A stretch of DNA of 64,000 bases, taken from the NCBI GenBank assembly GCA_013433145.1, contig CM024187.1, forward strand, positions 11,438,326-11,502,325, written 5' to 3'. Made by a program: the position numbers and the translations under genes. Below are positions 1-11,725 of the stretch, piece after piece. Each line of letters starts with the position of its first letter. The stretch's first letter is position 1. The notes below the pieces were generated by a model that saw only the letters and a list, made by a program, of their open reading frames with translations, made no database searches and had not been told where the DNA came from. Source of the DNA: Ascaris suum. Taxonomy: Eukaryota; Nematoda; Chromadorea; Rhabditida; Ascarididae.

Positions 1-357
1 TTGTAACGTTCATGATCTAAAGAATTTTAATCTCATAATTTACCGAATATAACCAGCTTCAGTACTTTCATATTCAGCAACACGTTCGTTGTGCAGTCTA
101 GCGCATTAAATCGTTGGCGGGTTTAGGGAGGAATCTGAAGAGAGCTTTTTAGCGACGGGCAGCGCTTGCAAATTTCACAACTTCCAAAAATAGCACGTTT
201 TCGTTTAATAAGGAGTAATATACTTTGAAGAGAGCTCTAGTTCGAAGAAATATCAACTCGCAATGTTACACTTTCCGCTTGCTTTGCACTTGAATGAATT
301 GCAAATGTTTTTGTTAGAGTGAGGCACTTTTGTTATTATGAAACCGCCCTTTTTCAG
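1..357. other. No gene seen; intronic or upstream sequence of the first gene
   Basis: AT-rich sequence with no protein-like open frame that I can support. It ends in a good pyrimidine-rich 3' splice site (tttttcag, ending at 357), so at least its right part is probably an intron of the gene that continues at 358. Exons further 5' would lie outside the window. Confidence 0.4.
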
Positions 358-2229
358 GAGGGATGAATCAAACTGAGGATTCAAAGATGAAAATCCATTC
401 GATGATTTTGCAGAAACGTCAAGCACAAGCTGCTTCGGGCACCTCATCACAAAGTATTGTCAAATTTGAGTTCGCCTATTACCATATAAATCTAAACCCT
501 GCATCTCTTTTTTTTTCGTTTCTTTGCCTTGGTTTTTTGTTTCAAATCTACACCGTTAGTCTTCTGCTGGTTTTCTTCAAGACGGTTAGACAGGATGAAA
601 ATCCTTGGTATGGATTTCTCATGCTTAGATCTTCGTTTATAATAACTGTGTTATGGTGAAAGATTACGAACTGTTTCAATCCTAAATCATGAAAAGAGTG
701 CAGCTAGTGAGCGTTTAACCTCTAGCAGGTTTTGGAAAAATTCATGAGGGCCTCCCTGCCAATCCGGGAAAGGTAAACCCCGAACAGTAGAAAGTGAAGA
801 GCGCCAACTTGTTAAGATGCTCTCAACTACCATCATTAGCATTTGTTGTGAACGTTTCAAAACAAGACGGAGGGTGCTTCTAATAATCCGCTTTCAAGGT
901 TTCCAAGGAATGGCATCGGCATCGGGAGGGCAATATGGTCAGATGATGATGAAAATGGAAAGTGCATCGATGTCAATGGATCAGCAGCAATCGTATTCAT
1001 CTGCAGCAGCGCAAATGTCAATGTCACAAGGTGAACGTTTTTTAATATAAAGTTGCTACGTTTATTGTTGCCTTGCGTTTACAACGTTTAATATTCACTT
1101 GCCTTTTTTATTTTAGATGTCTTTTAAGATTGTTGAAGCGCATTGGCTTTAATGAATAACTTCCTTGATAGGCTTCATTCCAAATAGTCTTCCTTGACAC
1201 GTTTTTGTAATATTGGAAGTAGAGAAGTCTGAGTCTTATTCAGTTGTTCGCTGATGTTATCAGTTATCGACGATCAACAACAGTTCGTGTCTTCGAGGAA
1301 TTATAGTTGAAGAGAGCGGAGGCGACCGCGGAGGTGTGGTGAGAAAGCATTTTTTGAAAAACAGTTGTCTGTATGGTCCGCATCGCTCTCTTTAATCTTC
1401 TCGATGTCAGAAGTGTTCTCTTGGTTTGATTATTCCTTCTGAAGGAAGCATTGGATGAAAGTCTGAAATTTTCGTTTAGATCAAGGACCTCAGTTTGGCG
1501 CACAACAACGGAACTATAACAATCAACAGCCGCAAACGAACACTGGCAGTGTCTTTGACACTCGGTTTGTTTATATTTTATATAGCTGCTTATGATACTG
1601 CACATGGTTTTAAATTTCAAAGTGGGGGAGAGGGTATCTTAATTGTCTCTTAAAAAGCAGTATTTGTCAGTGGTCGTAATTTGTCGAGCACCAAACGAAG
1701 ATTCGTGGATTCTTGAAGTAGCAATAACTAAACATCAGAAATCGGTATTAATTGCATGTTCATGCGCTCTTCATCAAACTTTCTTTAGTCTTTGATGAAC
1801 AGTGGAAGAGATTCGATTGATGATTGCATGATTCACAGTCAATTTACGTCAGCAAAGAGCAGTTCAATTGGACCATCTTCTTCGTGAGATTGAACATGTC
1901 TGAATGTCTTATTGTCAATGAATGCCTTTGCTTTACGGCTTTTTGTTGTTGTTTATTTTTTTTTAGTTTTTCTGCGAGTAATCAGTTGGTATTTATGAAA
2001 TTTTTCCTCTCCCGTAGTTTTTTCTCGAGGAAAGTTTTTCACTGGGCCTTTGTATAGGAGTCGTGTTGTGCCTTTTGTTGTGGAAATGCACAACATTTAG
2101 TGACCACTGCAGTGGTCATCTGCAAATGGCGAATTTGAGCAAGTAGTTATATTTTTGAGTTTCAGCATGATGGGTCATCAGCAGCAACAAATGCAGTTCA
2201 GCCAGCAGCAATATCAGCAGCAGTATTGA
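358..2229 (+). CDS. 3' exons of a gene with a Gln/Met-rich prion-like C-terminus
   Basis: Six exon candidates are 358-453, 729-772, 899-1030, 1480-1564, 1839-1883 and 2166-2229 (TGA). Reading phases agree across every junction except 772 to 899, so a small exon is missing there or one boundary is wrong. The first exon reads ...MILQKRQAQAASG..., the second FGKIHEGLPANPGK. The later ones turn into low-complexity sequence: MASASGGQYGQMMMKM, QQRNYNNQQPQTNTG, and an end of HQQQQMQFSQQQYQQQY. This Q/N/M/S/Y-rich, uncharged composition is typical of disordered prion-like tails of transcriptional or RNA-binding proteins. The composition is seen directly; the role is inference. I do not recognise the family, and no folded domain is visible. 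The 5' part is presumably left of the window. A polyadenylation signal follows at 2629. Confidence 0.6.
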
Positions 2230-2628
2230 GCGTAAGTATTGGTGTGTTCTTAGGTCTGTTAATGTATTGTGTCTCTCGTGCAGCGTAGTCTTTTGTATAA
2301 TTTATGCACAAAAAGCACCTTGATTGCATTCGGCAGTCTCATAGCCAAACGGCAATGCGGTGAAATTGTTTCCATATGAGAAGACTAAATTGAGAAACTT
2401 TGATTTTTTTTAAAGGTTTAATCTTAAGCACAGTGTTTTCGACAAGTTTCTGTGCGTTACATTATGCTTTCATCTCACTCAGCGTGATTCTTTAGAAGAT
2501 GAGACGCTAGAGCAAAACTTTCGGGGGCGTTGCCACCTGAAATCGTTTATTTTTGACATCTTTGGGGAAGATGAAGGTCTTCTGCTCAAATGTATTGCAT
2601 GTTTTTCAAAAACTTTTCTTATCTTTGC

Positions 2629-2634
2629 AATAAA
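2629..2634 (+). terminator. Polyadenylation signal AATAAA
   Basis: A canonical AATAAA hexamer about 400 nt after the TGA at 2227-2229 of the Gln-rich gene, on the same strand. It is the first good candidate for its mRNA 3' end; in such AT-rich DNA it could be chance. Confidence 0.35.
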
Positions 2635-4326
2635 TCAGTTGACATTTCAATGTGAAGGGATGAATTTGTTGCTTACGCCGTGGAAGGTTGCAATTGTGGC
2701 TTTGCACTGTCAACCATGCAAAAAGGCAGAACTTCTACACCGTTCGTCTGAGCGAATTCGCTAGATTTCCATTCGTTGTTTCAGTTTTGCAAGGTTTCGA
2801 GCGTGAGTTTGTTGCCTCTCTGGATTGATTGGCTTGCTGTTCTATTTTCTCTTATCGTTTCATATTTCCGATATTTCTTTCTTCATACATTTTGTTTCAA
2901 TGAGGTTTATTATTTTAATCGATGTTTGGCATCACTCATGTTTCTTGAGTTACCTCAATGCTTTTTATGTTAATTGTACGACGATTGATGAGCTGGCAGA
3001 GGCGTTAATATGCGTCAAGTAATGGCGGGCGCGGACACCGAAAAGTAGTGTACTTCATAGTGGAAAAAAAAAACACGAACGTGAAAACTCCGGTGGAAAC
3101 ATTCAGTTCGATGCTCCACCTGGCCGATAATTTTCATCTCGAATTCGATGTGAATCTTAGAAAATTTCTGGCAGCGTTGTTTTAGAATACAGATTCCTAT
3201 TGGCGTTAGTTACACCGTTCGAATCCGCAGCGTATTCAGGATTATGTCTATTTTTTTCGATGCGGTGAGAGCGAGCCGGTTGATGGCGATTCCTTTTTTT
3301 AATTGACTCAAGTAACCCGGCAAAGGCGGGGTAAGAAGAACAGTGCATCTGTTTTAGAGCAATGCAGGTCACTTGTATGAGACTCTGTTGCAAAGAACGT
3401 GTCGCTTAAATTTTCTAATTTTTCCTTACAAAGGTTTGTGTGATATTTGTAGTGTGGTTCTTTCTCCTCCTCTCTTACTCCCGCTCTCCTGAATTGATCA
3501 CTGTGAACACTCCAAGTTGAGATCCTCCATCTATGTAGATTATTTTCCTATGTAGGCTTATTTAATATTACATCATCCGTCTCTGTGGATTATTTTTCTG
3601 TGTACTTTTATTTGATATCATATGTATGTTTTTTTTTTTGCAGCTATAGTGTCTCTTTTTACAGCCTTTTGCATATTGGTCAACCTCTCGCGTTCTGTGT
3701 TGTTTACTTGCAGAAATACCTGTAACTGTCATTTATGAAAGACGTTTCAGTCGAGCTGAAAACGGGATACTATTTGTAATTTCGTGTTTTATGTTCTCTG
3801 TGAAAGTGGAGATTGCTCTAAATTTCGCACTTCTGAATGTTATGTACTTGCGTGGTGCATCCAGTAAAATCATTAAATAGTCTTAAACGTTCGTGAAGAG
3901 AATCTTCAAAGGGTCTCAGTACCAAAGAAGTGGAAAACAGGAGTACTAAGTGAATCAGGGCAACGGTTACCGCCAACAAGGATTTGGGATCGGTCTCAGT
4001 CCCAAAGCAACCATGAAGGAGAACGATATAAATAAGTGTGCAAGGCACTGGAGTTAACGTCTAACTTTTAACGGTGCGAGGAGTTGGCATTATGGCACGA
4101 AGTGAGACGCGGATGAGAAGTAATAGTAGTCGGTAGGTTGAAGTACATCCTGGGCTTTCTTCGGTTGCAGTCAAGACTTAGCTTTTGTCAAGTGCGTTCG
4201 GCTGAGACCTGACACATTCTCGGCTACGGACCAAGCGGAATTTCGATTGATTGCCTTCGATAGAAAGCAGTGCAGCGAAACTGAACGTGGAAATTGGTTA
4301 TTTAGTGCGAGCGTTGAGCTGTACAC
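2635..4326. other. Intergenic stretch, no gene seen
   Basis: T-rich, with several short open frames (60-80 codons) on both strands, none with recognisable motifs or a convincing splice context. The only internal structure noted is a diverged tandem duplication near 3523-3622, listed separately. Confidence 0.4.
3523..3622. repeat. Diverged tandem duplication, period about 48-50 bp
   Basis: Two adjacent segments share the order catc...tgta/tgtg-gattatttt-c-tatgta/tgtgta-...-ttatttaatatta / ttatttgatatca. Many substitutions separate the copies, so this is an old local duplication. No coding or regulatory role is visible. Confidence 0.5.
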
Positions 4327-4358
4327 ATGGCACAGATCGCTATGAACATTCCTGACAG
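4327..4358 (+). CDS. Possible first coding exon (MAQIAMNIPDR)
   Basis: An ATG opens a short frame reading MAQIAMNIPD plus two bases, and ends at a very strong 5' splice site (cag then gtaagtagg at 4359). A start codon joined this closely to a textbook donor suggests a first coding exon. I could not find a matching next exon with a phase-2 entry that gives recognisable protein. Joining to 5228 would stop after about 17 more codons. Treat it as an unassigned candidate. Confidence 0.25.
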
Positions 4359-5227
4359 GTAAGTAGGTGGCAAGTATGACGAAGACAGTCGTTAGTTAAA
4401 TCGACGATGGGACATTTCCAAAGACCTCGCAGCTAGTGCGTAACATACAGCTGCATACACGCATGATGCACGGTATATTGTAAGGATATGAGGCCGAAGC
4501 AGGTGCTTTGGCTTCCCATCGTTAGGTTACTTCAGTTCTAGTTTGCAGCATTCTCGCCTTTTATGATAACCAACTTACAGCATATCCGCAGAGCAAGTTA
4601 TTAGCGCCGTGCTTGGCGTGACAGTGGCTGTTTGAGACAGGCATTTCTACCGTTTCTTGTTAACGGTTCAGCAAGTGGGCTCCATATATCCTCACTGCTT
4701 TGCAAACTGCTGTATCACTTGTTCTTAGCTGGTTCAACACCTATACTGTTCATTCTTATGTCGTCGAAACCGAAACTGCTCATCAAAAGTGTGTCTCACT
4801 GATGTCTGCTTCCAATACTGGTGTAGTATATCCTCTTGTTTCCTTGATTCGTCGATAATTTAGCGTGGTTGATAGTTTTTGTGATTCTTTGCACAGCATT
4901 ATTTATATGTATCACGGGGGAAGCTTAGAAGTCGTGAAAGCAGCGCATTTCGGATGGACTTTTTGATGCAATTAATGTGGGGTTGGTTGTGGACGCAGTC
5001 AGTACTGTAAGTGGCAGCAAAATGCTTAACTTGAGTCATCGAAGTCAGACCCAAATTGGCTTCCATATTTGCAACGAATGGATGTTGCTAAAGATGGTGG
5101 ATGTTATTGATTTGCTGCCTCTGTTTTTGTAAGTTGGCATGGCCACGTTGTGCACAGAAGCATACCTTCGCTTTTCATTTTTTCCTTGTGCATATTGTTT
5201 CTTTCCCTTTCGTTTTCGTTCGCGTAG

Positions 5228-5440
5228 ACGGAATCAACATCTCACAACGGTCGCACTGTGGCTAGGTATACTGCTTATGTGATAAAGGAATCAAATTTCA
5301 ATCCTGAGGAAGTCATGATAAAAGGAATCAAGAGTGGGGAAAAGCCAGCAAAGGGAAATAGGAGAGAAACGTTGAGCGGGCAAGCAATCAAAGGTGGAGC
5401 AGTGGTGGTAGATGAGATGTTTTGGTCGTTCACGCTATAG
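5228..5440 (+). CDS. Possible terminal exon, 70 codons, hydrophilic
   Basis: An open frame begins just after a cgcgtag acceptor-like site and runs to a TAG. It reads ...HNGRTVARYTAYVIKES... then a Lys/Glu/Gly-rich stretch (KGIKSGEKPAKGNRRETLS) and ends ...DEMFWSFTL. The composition is more protein-like than most chance frames nearby. It lies downstream of the candidate start exon at 4327, but the reading phases of the two do not fit directly. No family recognised; it may be chance. Confidence 0.2.
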   Translation, partial: TESTSHNGRTVARYTAYVIKESNFNPEEVMIKGIKSGEKPAKGNRRETLSGQAIKGGAVVVDEMFWSFTL

Positions 5441-5703
5441 GTAATTTTTGGAATTGCAGTAGGAGCCAAAATAAGTCGGACTGGAAAGTGAAAGAAAGGA
5501 AGCTGACTAAGGAGAGTTGGTCCTTGTCCGTTTCATTAAGGATTGACGTCTCCTCTTCCACTGAAGCATAAATATCCCTCCTCACATGAATAGGCCTAAT
5601 TCGAAATTCTGCCTCCCTTTTGAAGCATTTTTTTAAGCAGCTGGGTTTGTTCCGGGAAAAAATTTTGGCGAAAACATGTGTAATTGTGGGCTGGCGTGAC
5701 GCA

Positions 5704-5709
5704 TTTATT
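5704..5709 (-). terminator. Polyadenylation signal (AATAAA on minus strand)
   Basis: tttatt on the plus strand is AATAAA on the minus strand, about 95 nt beyond the stop codon region (5798-5804) of the aspartic protease gene. Spacing and strand fit its mRNA 3' end. Confidence 0.45.
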
Positions 5710-5801
5710 CATCTGTTTCACGTTTATATTACTACCACTAACAGTTGCATCCACTTATAGACGTCTGTCGACGTAAGTGTCTTCAACTTCTCGAGCATTA
5801 T

Positions 5802-8800
5802 TCATTGCGTATTTGTCGAGTGCGCAAAACCAACGCGTCTATTTCCGTGATCGAAAGCTGTGAAAATTTGCCAATAAAGACGTCGCCAAGAATCCAAAGT
5901 GGTCCTATAGGCGGTGGAATATCGAGCGCCATAAATCCAAACGTGCAAACCGGCGCCCATCCAGTGCTATCCTACAACTGGAAGTTAGTGATTCGAAAAT
6001 CTTTAAATAGTACGAATATCTCATATTTTGCACATAGCATGATTTGTATTTTTTGAATTCTTTTTTCATTGACCGCTGTGTATTGCTAGAAATGTTTGGT
6101 GCCTCTGAATGAGTATACAAATGTTAGTGCAAACGAGCAAGAGAGTTTCGTTATGAGCTTGCGCTTTCTTCTATTTAGCGCACAATCGCATCGGACGCCA
6201 AAAGATACTTCACTTTATGGTTTCTCGTAAGATCTTCCACCTTAAAGAAGAATTACAGTTTGTTACTTCTAATTTTGTCAATTTCTAACCGTTTCAGCTT
6301 CACCTGGGTCCTACAGAAAATGAAGACTTTCGGGTGACATCAGCAACGATGTGGGGACCAACCTGCAGAAGGTAGTCCTGCGGTTGAAGAGTGAAGCTCT
6401 GACCGCGAAGCCAGAAAGTAACTGAAGGAAGCATCCCAATGAGGGCGCATTCAACAGTGTTCTCGTTGGGTGTAGTCCTGAAGGCGGAAAAGAACTGCCA
6501 GATCTGAAACTGAAGTATCAGGCAATATGCTGTGTTGTGCAGCTTTCAGTTGAGGCGCTTTCGTTGCAGCCGAAATTCAGTTTGGCCTACGAGGCACCGA
6601 ATTAAAAGATGTGCTGCGCAGTAGCAAATTTTTGTTCATTTTGAAAGTAAATTTCACTTGTGCGATTTGCTGAGCAGGTCCTGCAATGAGCGACGTGCCG
6701 GTGTCGACAATCGCCCACAGTGACGATACTAACTGGTAATCGCCAACCGATATTGCATCCACTTGCACTTTCCAGTAGCTTTCAGCAATTAGAGGCACCC
6801 ATGCAATCTTGCCCTGAAATTGCCTCATCATTAAGTTTGTAACGGTTCATGAGTGCCACTGATAGAACTGATGGATTTGAAGTGAATTGCAAACGCAGAG
6901 CGCTATTTTTGCTTCCTCTAACCCTTGTGACTATCAGCAAGGCGTCTGCAACTGTAGGGCTTCTCATTCAGTGTCGTTACGGGTTGGTGTGCTGAGGCAA
7001 GGACCGGAAAGGAAAAGAAAAAGGTAAAGGGAGAAAGTGGCGGGAAGGGTGGACTACGATGGCGGGAAGGGTGGACTACGACTGCATTACATGGCAAAGG
7101 CGTCAACCTTATAGTATGCTTTGTAAGAGGTGTAGAAGGATATTCTGAAGCATTTGTGGTGCATGAATCATTAGTGTTGAGATAGAAAGGGAACTGATAC
7201 AGAACGATCCAAAAATTAGGCACTGATTATCCGTTGACCGACTGTAACAAAGCCATATGGCCCGCAAAACAGTCTCATAAAGACACAGGTAAATCTTCCG
7301 ATGGGCGCTTCTGTTGTTGTTACCTTCGCCGCAACATTGCTAAGAAAGGGTTTAGCACAGTTCAGATATTTTCACACCTTTCGCAACGATCCAACCGGTG
7401 AAAGCCGACTTCGCAACCTGTGCCCAGTTGTTTTCATCTGCGCGTTTAGTGCTTAAATGGCACAAATGTGTTTTCGAGCAGCACTAACACCTGGCCTTTT
7501 GTCCAACAATCACGTAACTCTTAAACTTCTCAAGTGTCCTTCACTCACATACAAGCTTTTTTTCGATTCTAATAGATTTTGCTTGCTGTTTAATTGACCC
7601 ACTAATCAACACCTACCGTACTATTTCAGTAGAGCTCCACTGGAGTGAGGATTTTCTCAAGACCACGTGAAAATTTGGTCTGACCTATCGAATAGGGATT
7701 ATGATGGAATGTCAGTGACCTATCCTTTCTACTAAGAAAGTGTAGAAGACGCCTTCTTTATCCTCACTAACAGAATGAACACCCTTAGTTTATTCTTAAA
7801 CTTGTGCATTTCTTCTTCAGAATTCCTTACCGTCAGGTCATGACTATCGCTGAATTAAATTTGCACAGAGCCTAGAGGGCTTTTTTGAGAGGATACGGCG
7901 TATCGTTGAGAAACAACCTATTGGATATATGTGCGTTGAAAAGTTGACTTTGAATGTCTTGCAGTGCGCCTTGCGACTTGATCTGACGAAGTGCAACAGA
8001 GATGTCGCAACCTGCTACCATGTAATGAGAAGGGTCGACGCCACAGATCGTCAGCTGACCGCCTACCGTCGATCCCAGTTTCCTGTTGAGCCAAAAAGCG
8101 AACAATTTTTGCTCGCAGCTGGGATTCGCAAAGATTTGATCGAGTGGCTGTGGAATTGAGTCGACGGAAGTTGAATCCCATCCCATTCCCAGAATACCGT
8201 TGAATTTGTCTCTCTTCAAGCAAACTGCTGAGCTTTTTTGAATATCATTCCGATGTGTAACAAATTTCCACGAAAGTAAGACTGCAGTGCGCAATAGGCG
8301 CACGTTTATGTAGATTTCATGAGAATATCAAGTTAGCAGTCTCTTGTTTACAGTGCTAAGTTGACATGAGCGGTAATTTCTTCTGATCGACTGCACTGAC
8401 TGGAACTAGCTTCATAGTATTCTATAAAGAAGGGTGGCATTTAATGGTTTGCATCAAATTTGAATCCAGTTCCAGTCACGTTCAGAACCAAAGCAGGGTT
8501 TTACCCATGGCCGTATCTGACAATGAATTAAACCTAGCTCCGATTCCGGTTGCCACCGAGATCCTTGCCGGATTTACTCCAGATCATACATAAATGACAG
8601 GTTTATTCCGCTACTTGAAAGAAATGTTTTAAGTGAAGCCTGTGTCGCTAAACAAAGCGTAACCAGCACTTCTTTCTACATTATGCTCGTGGATTTGCAT
8701 CAGTAATTAGGTGAGGTACTTACTGCGAATACTGCTCCAGGCTGATCGGTTACACAAGCGAACTTCTGTGAACTGTTTGTACATAGCGAATTCGATGCAT

Positions 8801-10848
8801 TACCAAACTGAAATATCCGCATATGCGGTATTTTCTTGTGGTTATATAAATATTGCATAATGATCGAGGAACGACGAGACGTTTCAATGGTGTCGTTTCA
8901 TAGCAATTGAAAAGAATCAGTCGGTTCAACGATGAACTAAAATACCACCCCATCCTGCAGTCCAAAGACTTTTTTCTTCTTGATTTTTTCATTCACCACA
9001 TCCTGTTCCTTTCAAGCGAGTTTCATTTAAAAAAAACAATTTTGAATGTTCGAAATTTGCATTGTGAAGAGCTGTTGTTCTCATTTATCAAAAACATTTT
9101 AGGCAATTGGCTAATAAGGAATTGAATGAAGTGTGAATCGTGGCCTTTGAGGCAGTTATGAAGAAAGCAGTGGATTTTGAGCGACTCAAGAGTATGATTT
9201 TTTGGGGAATGCCTCATAATCTAACTGAGTGAAAATTTCTTGAAATGGAAGGAAAGCTTTATTTGAGTGACAGTCGAAACACAGTCCTCAGCTGGTCGAA
9301 AGGTCGCTTTTCTTGCTTAATATTTAGCCTAGAAGCTCTATCTCTTGCGAAATGCCAAGGAGGGTCCGATTGAAGGGAGGAGAGAAAAGCAGCCATTCGA
9401 AGTCGGCTGTACTAATATGGCGGATATAACCGTGAGCTCCATGCCCACGAAAAACCTATCCCGTAGCACTTTCTAAACGTATACAAACTTAATTCATCCA
9501 CAAATTTTAACCGATTTTGTCGATAGAGCAAAAAAATAAAAAATAAGATTGAAATGATGTTAAGTGGTGTCGAGTGGAACGAAAACCAAACAAACGTGCG
9601 ATTCGCGATGACTTAGTTGGTGCTGAATGTACCCATGTTCGAGCTTCCTGTTCAATCTTCCGATCAACGCACACTCTTCATAATCATATTTTTATCACCG
9701 AATCTGTTTGCAAAAATTGTGAACCCTTCCTATGGAGCCAGATTTCGGCCGACTACTTGTCGTAGAGTTCTGTGACATCTCAAAAAGCTTTTCGGTGACG
9801 AAGAAATGAGGAAGAACTTGGTCTCAATTAGCTTAGCTAATATGTTAACGCTCTCTCCACTCTCCCACTTGCTATCACTGGAATGCTGCAATCCCTTACT
9901 AGCGTTAAATACGATGCTATCCAGCAAAACAACGCATAGTACGCTTACCCATGTTGTCCACTTTATTGATGAGCAGTAGAGGTTTCTGCATGCGACGATT
10001 TTGTTGACCATAACTGTAGTTATGACTTAGTGACAGGCAATTTTAAAGGCAAAATTTTGAGGGCAAATAAGATAGCTTTGTCAGTTAGAAAAAAAAGAGA
10101 ATGCTTATGCATTCCTTTAGCCAAAAGGAAAAATACGCTCAAATCCACTTCAGTTGGGAGGGAAGGGGGATTATTAGAAGAGAGCTCAGTTTTTGCGTGG
10201 TCTCGAAGGAGTCGTATTCAGGATAATTGATATTTATATGATTAACTGTGGATGCGAAAATGAAATGATGGACATGTTCTTGATTTGCTGTCAGTAGCAA
10301 AACCAACACAAACAGAATCGGAAACGATATATCCCGCAGCTGCGCCAGAGTCGTATCGTATTTGAAAGAGTTCGGTTGTTTGTTGACAAGTTGCAGATGC
10401 CGCACAATCGAATCGCTTATGAATACCACATGAAAAACAGTTGATACTGGGAATCCATAGATTAGAGGAGCCTGTGTCGAATAAAACCTAAAATAAGAAG
10501 AGTTCCAGCTTGAAGAGGTGAATATCATTTGGATGCCAGTTCTCCAGTGGGAAGCCCTTGACGGATAATTTGCGAAGGGCAAAATCAGTGGAAAAAGGCG
10601 GAAGAACATATCTTGCAAAGATAGGATTTGCTTTTGAAGAAAACAACTTCCAATGATCAAAACCTTTTTCGTTATCAGAAAATTTTGAGGTGCAGTTCCG
10701 ATGCTAATTGCTCCATAATATTCCGCATTTGAATAGTCGGATAGGCGCTCATGGAAAAATTCGCTGCAGAAAGCTACGGCTGAGATATTCCGCAATTCCT
10801 CTCACGTTATATCGTCCATGGTTGCGTCCTCTTTTGAAGATCTCACTC
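5802..10848 (-). CDS. Pepsin-family (A1) aspartic protease, C-terminal frameshift
   Basis: Exons in gene order: 10848-10806 (propeptide-like, least sure), 10763-10664 ([21 protein letters not shown]), 10487-10308 (first catalytic motif [11 protein letters not shown]; Cys pair region; flap [18 protein letters not shown]), 8807-8724 ([13 protein letters not shown]...TDQPGAVFA), 8213-8019 ([12 protein letters not shown]...[15 protein letters not shown]), 6813-6658 ([18 protein letters not shown]...[13 protein letters not shown], second catalytic motif), 6477-6363 ([19 protein letters not shown]...QDYLLQ) and 5971-5802 ([23 protein letters not shown]). All junction phases agree except 6658 to 6477, where a small exon (length 2 mod 3) is missing. 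Family knowledge: bilobal acid endopeptidases of gut or lysosome, secreted as zymogens. The signal-peptide exon was not found. Near 5860-5866 the homologous C-terminal frame ([21 protein letters not shown] at 5802) is one base out of register with the upstream part. Read as is, the protein ends at 5798 with an unrelated tail. The flap lacks the usual Tyr-Gly. Confidence 0.85.
7039..7082. repeat. 22-bp tandem duplication in a protease intron
   Basis: Two back-to-back copies of ggcgggaagggtggactacg plus two further bases, identical except for the last base. They sit in the intron between the protease exons at 6813 and 8019, next to purine-rich sequence. A recent slippage or duplication product; no function visible. 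Confidence 0.85.
8808..10307 (-). other. Large intron of the aspartic protease gene
   Basis: About 1.5 kb between the exon ending at VC (10308) and the exon beginning FGNAS (8807). Both ends have usable splice sites and both phases are 0, so no exon needs to be missing here. Several open frames of 60-95 codons occur on both strands, none recognisable. Confidence 0.55.
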
Positions 10849-11667
10849 CTGCAAATTGTTACCGCTTCCATTTGTAGGAACAGTGTCGTTACTATTGAAT
10901 AATAATAGTAAACTACCTGTTTGATCGTTGTTGTTCGACAAGTAAGTGCACTGAGTTGGAATTGGAGTGACTGCTTGCCATACCAATCGGCACAATCGAA
11001 ACTTATTTGAATGCTTAATTAAAGCATCCGTAAGACTCCTCGCTTCTGATGGATTCACAAAGCTTTATAATAAATATGTGTTTGTACTTGCAAATAAGTT
11101 TTCTATGAGCGCAATTTGGAAAGTAAAAACTTTTTTGTATCGGCCGAATATTTCTTCGGCGGTGGTGAACAGCTAAGAGGTAAACTGCAGAACGCCTTAT
11201 TGCCGTCATAATGAATACTCTCCAAAATCTAAGTTTATTGTCTTATATTAGTATAGAATACCGTAGCATGATTACAGTTCTGTTCTCGTGAGAGAAAGAT
11301 ACAGTATAAACGAGAACGATAGCCCCTTACACAATGAATGCATCAGCGATGGCACAAATTGAAAGGATCGAAGTAATCGCCGACCCAACATTAAGCGACC
11401 AGCATTGCCGACGCCCGTCTTTCATAATGATTAGTATCGCCCCAGTACAGATACCTTTTAGTTAGCGAAACAATGACTAAAGGCCAAGCGCCCGTACTCG
11501 CTCCCTCCTATTCTTTCAAGCCGTCTAACCCATGGGATGATACATTCATATCCAAATCCTTCGGGAAGGAATGGTTCTCCGGCGTATATTGGAAGTAAAG
11601 CAAAAAAACGAAAAAGAAAGAGCCGGCGCCGGGAACCGAATGGAAACATTTACTGCTAAAAGTTATC

Positions 11668-11725
11668 CTAATCCTCATCTGAAGATTCGGAAGGTGGCAA
11701 AAACATTTCCCATCGGCTTTCGTGG
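11668..11725 (-). CDS. Probable last exon with acidic C-terminus
   Basis: Reading the minus strand, a branch-like ctaat and an acceptor (atgctcag) precede HESRWEMFLPPSESSDED and a TAG. An acidic Ser/Asp/Glu tail after a Trp-Glu-Met-Phe-Leu-Pro-Pro segment looks like a genuine protein end. A possible preceding exon lies at about 11830-11960 (reads LNRAFDGNDEFRRHFS...), and a phase-2 donor there could join with a roughly 100-nt intron. The family is not recognised and the rest of the gene was not found. An AATAAA in minus orientation lies near 11234. Confidence 0.35.

Noticed and set aside
10400..10450. Apparent frameshift after the DTGSSNLW motif of the protease
   Set aside because: It arose from miscounting a run of five A; recounted, the exon is open from 10487 to 10308.
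10139..10795. 218-codon minus-strand open frame, the longest in the window
   Set aside because: It runs from a true protease exon (10763-10664) through intron sequence and then out of frame over the catalytic exon. The spliced [11 protein letters not shown] reading is the real one.
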